Shown one piece after another: positions 1 to 42,884 of a stretch of DNA of 42,884 nucleotides. Each line of letters begins with the position of its first letter. Position 1 is the stretch's first letter. A model generated the notes under the pieces. The model worked only from the letters and a program-made list of their open reading frames with translations. It was not told where the DNA came from and searched no databases. Source of the stretch: Priapulus caudatus (Eukaryota; Priapulida; Priapulimorpha; Priapulimorphida; Priapulidae); the NCBI RefSeq assembly GCF_000485595.1, contig NW_014577246.1, forward strand, positions 60,688-103,571, written 5' to 3'. The position numbers and the translations under genes were made by a program.

Positions 1-42253
<42,253 letters not shown>

Positions 42254-42460
42254 TTTCGTTATTTCGAAAATGTTCGCTGTGTTCCAGGGCCTTGACGGCA
42301 CAATAAACAGGAAACGAAAAGCACAGACAGAATAACTAAATCTCCAAGTCGCCACGTTCAGACTGGACAATGACGTCAGTGCGAGGAACGCCAGCGCCAT
42401 CTGCCATGCAAAAATGTTGTGAACTCTAACAGCAAAATCGAGCCCAACAGCCAAGTAGGA
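42254..42460 (-). other. predicted 5' untranslated region with in-frame upstream ATG
   Basis: The stretch between the TATA-predicted start site and the Rab6 ATG has no stop codon in the Rab6 frame. It contains an in-frame ATG at 42398-42400 and another out-of-frame ATG close by. Using the first would add 49 mostly hydrophobic residues beginning MALAFLALTS. Known Rab6 proteins have no such leader, so it is probably untranslated or regulatory. Confidence 0.5.
42371..42378. promoter_or_regulatory. perfect CRE/ATF palindrome
   Basis: TGACGTCA is the full palindromic cAMP-response element bound by CREB/ATF bZIP factors, including ATF6/CREB3-type regulators of secretory-pathway genes. It lies between the predicted start site and the start codon. 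The function is inferred from motif and position. Confidence 0.45.
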
Positions 42461-42485
42461 GACCGTACAGGCTAGGGCTCGCTAC

Positions 42486-42493
42486 TATTTATA
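42486..42493 (-). promoter_or_regulatory. TATA box of the Rab6 promoter
   Basis: TATAAATA on the minus strand lies about 235 bases upstream of the Rab6 start codon. A start site some 30 bases downstream would fall near 42455-42460 and give a 5' untranslated region of about 205 bases. No transcript data; an untranslated first exon elsewhere is possible. Confidence 0.5.
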
Positions 42494-42670
42494 AACATGT
42501 GTCTACTGACAGCTATTTATCACATAAATCTATGCTGGGATACCCCCTCTCCAGTTTGAATGCATATCCGTCACAAAATAAAATTCCTCTGGTGATATTT
42601 TGTGCATGCGCTAAGACACTAGCGTAGTCAGATTGTGTACGGACTGGTAGAGGCAGCGGACACCCTTACG

Positions 42671-42830
42671 AGGGGGGGGGAGGGTGTAAGGGAGAAGGGG
42701 GGTGGGAGACGGGAGAGGATGGGGCGGGAGACGGGAGAAAATAGGGCGGGGAGCGGGAGGGGAAGGAGCGGGGAGTAGGGAGCCCGAGTGGGCGGGAGGA
42801 TTGAGGAAAGAGAGAGAGAAGAGCGCGCGC
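42671..42830 (+). promoter_or_regulatory. G-rich tract upstream of promoter, possible G-quadruplexes
   Basis: About 130 bases of repeated runs of three to ten G on the plus strand, separated by short A-rich spacers, followed by a short GCGC stretch. It lies 180-340 bases upstream of the TATA box. The run spacing suits several G-quadruplexes. It could be a promoter element or simple low complexity. Confidence 0.45.

Positions 42831-42832
<2 letters not shown>

Positions 42833-42884
<52 letters not shown>
42833..42884. repeat. (GA)n microsatellite at window end
   Basis: An almost pure GA dinucleotide tract that runs off the window. The other end of the window is a CT tract, the complementary motif. 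Confidence 0.95.

Overview
The window is a piece of an animal (metazoan) nuclear genome. Nearly all of it is one intron-rich gene on the minus strand, encoding the Golgi small GTPase Rab6. Evidence for an animal: eight short coding exons separated by introns of 0.8 to 19 kb, all GT-AG; very abundant AC/ACGC/CT microsatellites and minisatellites; and many non-autonomous DNA transposons (hAT-like, Mutator-like, pogo/Tigger-like, foldback). The protein is close to bilaterian Rab6, but I cannot name the species. A marine invertebrate is a guess. Long open frames inside the satellites are artefacts of repeat periods and were left out.

Gene layout, transcribed right to left: TATA box near 42490, a perfect CRE at 42371-42378, start codon at 42253, then coding exons at 42187-42253, 23150-23208, 21922-21975, 18244-18349, 16695-16806, 15782-15875 and 10319-10385. 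Every junction keeps the reading frame and all GTPase motifs are intact. The last common exon ends one base into a codon, and two different terminal exons can complete it: 8a at 4990-5060 and 8b at 1029-1096. Each supplies a Met-Ile-Glu start, a hydrophilic tail, a CXC prenylation end (GCAC or GCMC) and a stop. The gene therefore appears able to make 209- and 208-residue Rab6 proteins that differ only in the last 21-22 residues of the hypervariable, membrane-targeting tail. This is the main biological finding.

Intron 1 (about 19 kb) holds a very large inverted duplication, left arm about 23284-29889 and right arm about 31779-38651. Its centre contains a 31-bp minisatellite and a 10-N assembly gap. 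The right arm carries a 1625-bp hAT-like element with an 8-bp target duplication that is missing from the left arm, so the arms are not simply copies of one read. The left arm looks noisier and richer in CT insertions, so a haplotype or assembly problem remains possible.

Other introns carry well-delimited elements: a 9-bp-TSD Mutator-like MITE (14946-15522), an 8-bp-TSD hAT MITE (15938-16391), a foldback element with two 321-bp arms (16853-17599), a 427-bp element with a 10-bp TSD (7703-8129), and several minisatellites including about 600 bp of alternating purine-pyrimidine DNA. No RNA genes, CRISPR arrays or other protein-coding genes were recognised.
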